Shown in pieces: positions 60,878 to 64,000 of a stretch of DNA of 64,000 nt. Below the pieces are notes generated by a model. That model was given only the letters and a program-made list of their open reading frames with translations, was not told the origin of the DNA and ran no database searches. The DNA is taken from positions 434,001 to 498,000 of the forward strand of contig JACJZT010000003.1 in NCBI GenBank assembly GCA_020635455.1, written 5' to 3'. The stretch comes from Flavobacteriales bacterium. GTDB lineage: Bacteria > Bacteroidota > Bacteroidia > NS11-12g > UBA9320. The stretch's first letter is position 1. Each line of letters starts with the position of its first letter. The position numbers and the translations under genes are program-made.

Positions 60878-62731
60878 ATGAAAATCATAAAATTTATTAT
60901 ATGCTTCACAAGCTTTTTTTATTTGTCGTCCTGCAAAAAAAATGATTCTGCACAAAGCAATGATGACGACAGGTACTTTCAGAACTTAACCGATGTGATG
61001 AATGTACAACAATTTGCGGCCTATGAATTTTATGATAATTATATACTGGCAAAGGATACCATTGATGCCATGATCAAAACAGGGCAATGGGTTGCCAATC
61101 AGCCTGAGGTGGAAAGCGTCTTTTTTCGAGACCTGTTTTATTTTGAAATAAACTTTAAAAATGGATTGAAAAGCAATTTTAGTTTAACCTTTCTAGATAA
61201 AAATGGAATATCACAAACGAGAGGACCTGCGCGCAGCAATCGAACCTCATCTCAGAAAACGGTTCCTTTCAGATTGATGAAAATGTCGGGGAAAGCAGCT
61301 TCTAAAAAAATTGAGAATACCAAAGTGCTCATTCTTATTCCATTTGCTTCCGAATTCTATTTCGACAAGTATCCATTTTTACCAAAATTTGATAAGGCTA
61401 AAGTACCTGTACAAGTTACTAAAATTGAAAATAGGGATGTTACACTTAGTACCTTAAATACTTTAAAAGATTATGGTTTTATACTCATCAATTCACATGG
61501 AATGATAAATGGCTTTTACTTGAACCCTATTCTTCAGTCTATTGACATTTCGGTTAGTTCAAACCGACAAAAATTAACGATAGATTATATAAAGGAAATG
61601 TTTTTACAAATGAACGATATACCGCTGGACCAATTCAAAAATGGCAATTTGCAATTAGACATCAATGTTTCCATCGATCAATCGGGGCAGTCGTATGCTT
61701 ACTCGTCCAGAAGCCTGTTGTTCGTCTCAGAAAATTACATACGTACTTTACCAAAATTAAAAGATGCAGTGGTCTTTGCAAATGAGTGTTACAGTGGATA
61801 CACCTCTGACGGGCCTGCTAAAAACAATCTATCCGAAGCGTTTAAGAGCATTGGAGCCATTTCATACTATGGTTATGCTTTTCCGGATGGCACTTCTTCT
61901 CCGGTAGACAATGATTTTGCTATGGAAATGGAAGACTCCCTGCTTACCAATTTGTTCATCAGGGGTGATTCAACCGGCATTGCTCACCTTGAGAACAATA
62001 CCAAAGAAATGAATTTTTCCAGAGGTGCAGGATTTTATTATTATGTCACCAAAATCAGCCATCAGGCTACCAAGGCTGAAATTCAGCAACTAATCGCAAA
62101 AACAAAAAACATACTTCATTTTAAACATTATCTTGAAGACAACTACAGTTATGGAGGCTGTGGACCTTTTGTCGACAGTCGTGACGGACAAATGTACAAT
62201 TCGGTTTGCATAGGGAAACAAATTTGGATGAAAGAGAACTTAAGATTCAATGCGCCGGGCTCAGGTTACTATCAGAACGATACCGCGAATTTGCGAAAAT
62301 ATGGCCGCTTGTATCCTTGGAATGTGGTTATGAATGGTTCCGGCGCGTCAACTTCCAACCCAAGTGGTGTCCAGGGTATATGCCCAAAGGGTTGGCACGT
62401 TCCAAGCCCGGCTGAATTTCTGGAACTCATGAATTTTACCAAAGCAGGGCAAAACGGCGGTGCTCATGTTAAAGATACTTTGAATTGGGTTAATCAATTG
62501 CCGGGTGCCACCAACAGTACAGGTTTTTCTGCATTACCGGGTGGATTGGCCAGCAAATCGTTTGATGTATTTTACGGAATAGGAATTGAAGCCGATTTTT
62601 GGACCACACAAGAGAATAAGGATCTTGAACACGGATACAGATACGTGCTGTACAACAACAAACACAGTTGGCTATCAGCAAGTTATACGAAAGATGGGGC
62701 TCTTTCTTGCAGATGCCTAAAAGATCCATAA
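60878..62731 (+). CDS. Lipoprotein with caspase-like (clan CD-type) middle domain and FISUMP C-terminal domain
   Basis: A 617-residue lipoprotein (FFYLSSC lipobox, Cys19). Residues 145-345 have the strand-helix order of a caspase-hemoglobinase fold: NTKVLILIPFAS as first strand, then YGFILINSHGMI with His207, and DAVVFANECYSGYTS with Cys304, the His-Gly and x-Cys dyad spacing seen in C25/C11/C14-type peptidases and CHAT domains. It ends in SIGAISYYGYAFPDG. Residues 440-617 are a Fibrobacter succinogenes major paralogous (FISUMP) domain with DGQMYNSVCIGKQIWMKENL, GRLYPWNVVM, GICPKGWHVPSPAEFLEL and HGYRYVLYNN. Substrate and activity are unknown; the dyad is a prediction from motif placement. 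Confidence 0.75.
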   Translation: MKIIKFIICFTSFFYLSSCKKNDSAQSNDDDRYFQNLTDVMNVQQFAAYEFYDNYILAKDTIDAMIKTGQWVANQPEVESVFFRDLFYFEINFKNGLKSNFSLTFLDKNGISQTRGPARSNRTSSQKTVPFRLMKMSGKAASKKIENTKVLILIPFASEFYFDKYPFLPKFDKAKVPVQVTKIENRDVTLSTLNTLKDYGFILINSHGMINGFYLNPILQSIDISVSSNRQKLTIDYIKEMFLQMNDIPLDQFKNGNLQLDINVSIDQSGQSYAYSSRSLLFVSENYIRTLPKLKDAVVFANECYSGYTSDGPAKNNLSEAFKSIGAISYYGYAFPDGTSSPVDNDFAMEMEDSLLTNLFIRGDSTGIAHLENNTKEMNFSRGAGFYYYVTKISHQATKAEIQQLIAKTKNILHFKHYLEDNYSYGGCGPFVDSRDGQMYNSVCIGKQIWMKENLRFNAPGSGYYQNDTANLRKYGRLYPWNVVMNGSGASTSNPSGVQGICPKGWHVPSPAEFLELMNFTKAGQNGGAHVKDTLNWVNQLPGATNSTGFSALPGGLASKSFDVFYGIGIEADFWTTQENKDLEHGYRYVLYNNKHSWLSASYTKDGALSCRCLKDP

Positions 62732-62817
62732 ATCAAACTTTAGGTCAAAAAATGTTGATTTTAATTATGGAGGCTTAAAGGGTGTAATGATTGTCTCAGT
62801 AACCTTACAAGCAGGGT

Positions 62818-62988
62818 TTACTCAAAATCTTTTGATAGAAATTCCGGATCATTTCTGATTGAATTATATACCGGCTTATAGAAGAGCGTATGCAAAAAGA
62901 ATACCTTAAGAACAACATACCGGTCCGCAGAATCTTCCAATGCATCGTGTTTTTCGGAAAATTGGGATACTATCCAGGAAAAATCTTT
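62818..62988 (-). pseudogene. Remnant of a DEDD-type 3'-5' exonuclease C-terminus
   Basis: A 56-codon open stretch on the minus strand without a start codon reads DFSWIVSQFSEKHDALED then SADRYVVLKVFFLHTLFYK and ends PEFLSKDFE. HDALED fits the ExoIII motif HxAxxD of DEDDh exonucleases. Upstream codons are stops, so only a C-terminal scrap is left. It lies in the 320-nt gap between the FISUMP gene and rpsT, where nothing else was seen. Weak evidence. Confidence 0.3.
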
Positions 62989-63024
62989 TTAAGAGATTCC
63001 TTTTTATTTTTCAATAATTAATAA

Positions 63025-63032
63025 TATTTTTG
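63025..63032 (+). promoter_or_regulatory. Probable -7 element TATTTTTG before rpsT
   Basis: TATTTTTG ends 19 nt before the rpsT ATG. Confidence 0.5.
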
Positions 63033-63051
63033 CAACCCATTAAAAAAATAG

Positions 63052-63306
63052 ATGGCAAATCACAAATCATCCATAAAGAGAATTCGCTCAAACAATACCA
63101 AGCGATTGAGAAACCGATACCAGCATAAGTCAACGCGTACCGTTATTAAAGCAATCCGCAAATCAAGCAGTAAAGCTGATGCAAGTAGTTTATTGCCAAA
63201 AGTATTTTCAATGCTTGACAAGCTTGTCAAAAGAAACATCATTCACAAAAACAAGTCTGCAAACCAAAAAAGCAAGCTGAGTAAATTTGTGAATGCAATG
63301 AGTTAA
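63052..63306 (+). CDS. rpsT: 30S ribosomal protein S20
   Basis: An 84-residue, highly basic protein starting MANHKSSIKRIRSNNTKRLR, with a helical repeat of K/R-rich stretches (STRTVIKAIRKSSSK, KLVKRNIIHKNKSANQKSKL), the standard S20 pattern and length. It binds 16S rRNA near the base of the small subunit. A monocistronic unit with its own -7 element and a strong terminator directly behind. Confidence 0.96.
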   Translation: MANHKSSIKRIRSNNTKRLRNRYQHKSTRTVIKAIRKSSSKADASSLLPKVFSMLDKLVKRNIIHKNKSANQKSKLSKFVNAMS

Positions 63307-63329
63307 TTCAAATGAAATTTCATATAAAG

Positions 63330-63355
63330 ATCTGCCTTCGGGCAGATTTTTTTTT
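63330..63355 (+). terminator. Rho-independent terminator of rpsT
   Basis: ATCTGCC and GGCAGAT arms around a TTCG tetraloop, followed by a run of T to 63355. Confidence 0.9.
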
Positions 63356-63495
63356 GTCCCGTTTATAAAAAGAAAATGACCATTAGTTGTTTTACCCTCA
63401 TTGAAAATCAATAACTTACCAAACACCTTTCGTTTTACCGATCACAAAAACCAAAGATTTAACGTTTTAATAATGGTAAGCTAGCGGATATATTA

Positions 63496-63503
63496 TATTT
63501 TTG
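63496..63503 (+). promoter_or_regulatory. Probable -7 element TATTTTTG before the ExbB/TolQ gene
   Basis: TATTTTTG ends 46 nt before the ATG at 63550, giving a normal-length leader unlike most other elements in the window. Confidence 0.45.
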
Positions 63504-63549
63504 CGGATTATTAACAAAAAAAGACAAATAAAATAACACAAAAAATACT

Positions 63550-64000
63550 ATGAGTAATCAGAAAAATTTATCAGGTTTAAGTCGTTTTTTCGCAGGTATT
63601 GTAATTATTCTTGCACTGGCCCTGGGGATATTTATATTCCTGTTCATCCTTGGTGCAAGCGATAATTTTGACGAAGAAGGTCACCCTAAGAACATTATCG
63701 GTATCATGTACAAAGGTGGGTTCATTGTTCCGATCCTGATCGCACTTTTAATTACGGTAATCGCCATCAGCATCGAGAGGTTGATCACCATTTCCAAAGC
63801 AAAAGGCAAAGGCTCACTTGAAAGCTTTATTCACAGGATCAAAGGAATGCTGGCTTCTGACCAGATAGACAACGCGATTGCAGAATGTGACAAGCAAAAA
63901 GGTTCACTCGCCAATGTTATGCGTTCAGGTCTTGAACAATACAAACTTGTGGTGAACGACAGTTCCATGGATAAGGAAGCCAAGGAAGCTTCAATCACCA
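63550..64000 (+). CDS. MotA/TolQ/ExbB proton channel family protein, N-terminal part, cut by window edge
   Basis: An open frame from the ATG at 63550 to the end of the window (150 codons, no stop). MSNQKNLSGLSRFFAGIVII begins a first helix (FAGIVIILALALGIFIFLFI), a second is GGFIVPILIALLITVIAISI ending in the conserved ERLITISKAKGKGSLESFIH, and MRSGLEQYKLVV is in the cytosolic domain. This is the usual N-terminal extended ExbB of Bacteroidota, which with ExbD powers TonB-dependent uptake or GldLM-like gliding. The partner genes would lie beyond the edge. Confidence 0.9.
   Translation, partial: MSNQKNLSGLSRFFAGIVIILALALGIFIFLFILGASDNFDEEGHPKNIIGIMYKGGFIVPILIALLITVIAISIERLITISKAKGKGSLESFIHRIKGMLASDQIDNAIAECDKQKGSLANVMRSGLEQYKLVVNDSSMDKEAKEASIT

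Overview
The window is AT-rich and carries the hallmarks of a Bacteroidota (Bacteroidetes) chromosome, most likely from the Saprospiria/Chitinophagia/Cytophagia side. The evidence is type IX secretion (T9SS) cargo with type A and type B (CHU_C, gliding-motility-type) C-terminal sorting domains, a Reg_prop sensor, FISUMP and SBBP proteins, a Rieske lipoprotein, and start codons preceded closely by the Bacteroidota -7 promoter element TAnnTTTG. The species cannot be named from the sequence alone.

Layout. 1-5.4 kb: the 5' part of a minus-strand beta-propeller sensor running off the left edge, then a membrane protein of envelope-polysaccharide type, a Wzx-like flippase with a TTG start, dut, and a small TfoX-like protein. 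5.4-9.8 kb: an rmuC-MFS pair on the minus strand and a sodium:solute symporter. 10-14.2 kb: a molybdenum formate dehydrogenase with a NuoG-like front end, followed by a fused MoaC-MoaB cofactor gene, with a convergent di-heme-motif lipoprotein. 14.3-15.9 kb: a REP-associated tyrosine transposase (RAYT) between two arrays of its probable REP palindromes. 15.9-20.3 kb: housekeeping genes thyA, aat, an FAA hydrolase, and a NatAB-like ABC exporter.

20.4-29.5 kb: a surface-protein locus. Three consecutive paralogues share a C-terminal module plus a type A sorting domain but have different N-terminal domains. The first is wrecked by many frameshifts. Two are followed by a terminator and an intact REP copy, and the first by a terminator and a decayed one. 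30-31.3 kb: an arsR-DUF6428-arsC operon without an efflux pump. 31.5-34.5 kb: a probable Fur-family-controlled di-heme oxidoreductase, Rieske lipoprotein and porin operon. 34.5-40.4 kb: a sialidase-like BNR protein, a UDP-galactopyranose-mutase-like flavoprotein, an SBBP T9SS cargo and an outer-membrane protein. 40.6-54.9 kb: a GT-C glycosyltransferase fused to TPRs and two type B T9SS adhesins, the second 3,019 residues long. 54.9-59.6 kb: glycyl-tRNA synthetase overlapping a fused MutA-MutB methylmalonyl-CoA mutase. 59.7-64 kb: a coiled-coil secreted protein, a caspase-like/FISUMP lipoprotein, rpsT, and the start of an ExbB/TolQ channel.

The most distinctive system is the RAYT with its own palindrome family. 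Copies flank the transposase gene in composite tandem units and recur only between about 14.3 and 31.5 kb, repeatedly just behind the terminators of the surface-protein paralogues. Other points of interest are signs of recent sequence exchange between two paralogue 3' ends, a caspase-like dyad in a FISUMP lipoprotein, the MutA-MutB fusion, a 19-bp Fur-like palindrome, and a set of genes whose promoter element lies only 4-5 nt before the start codon. No tRNA, rRNA, CRISPR array or complete insertion sequence of another type was seen.
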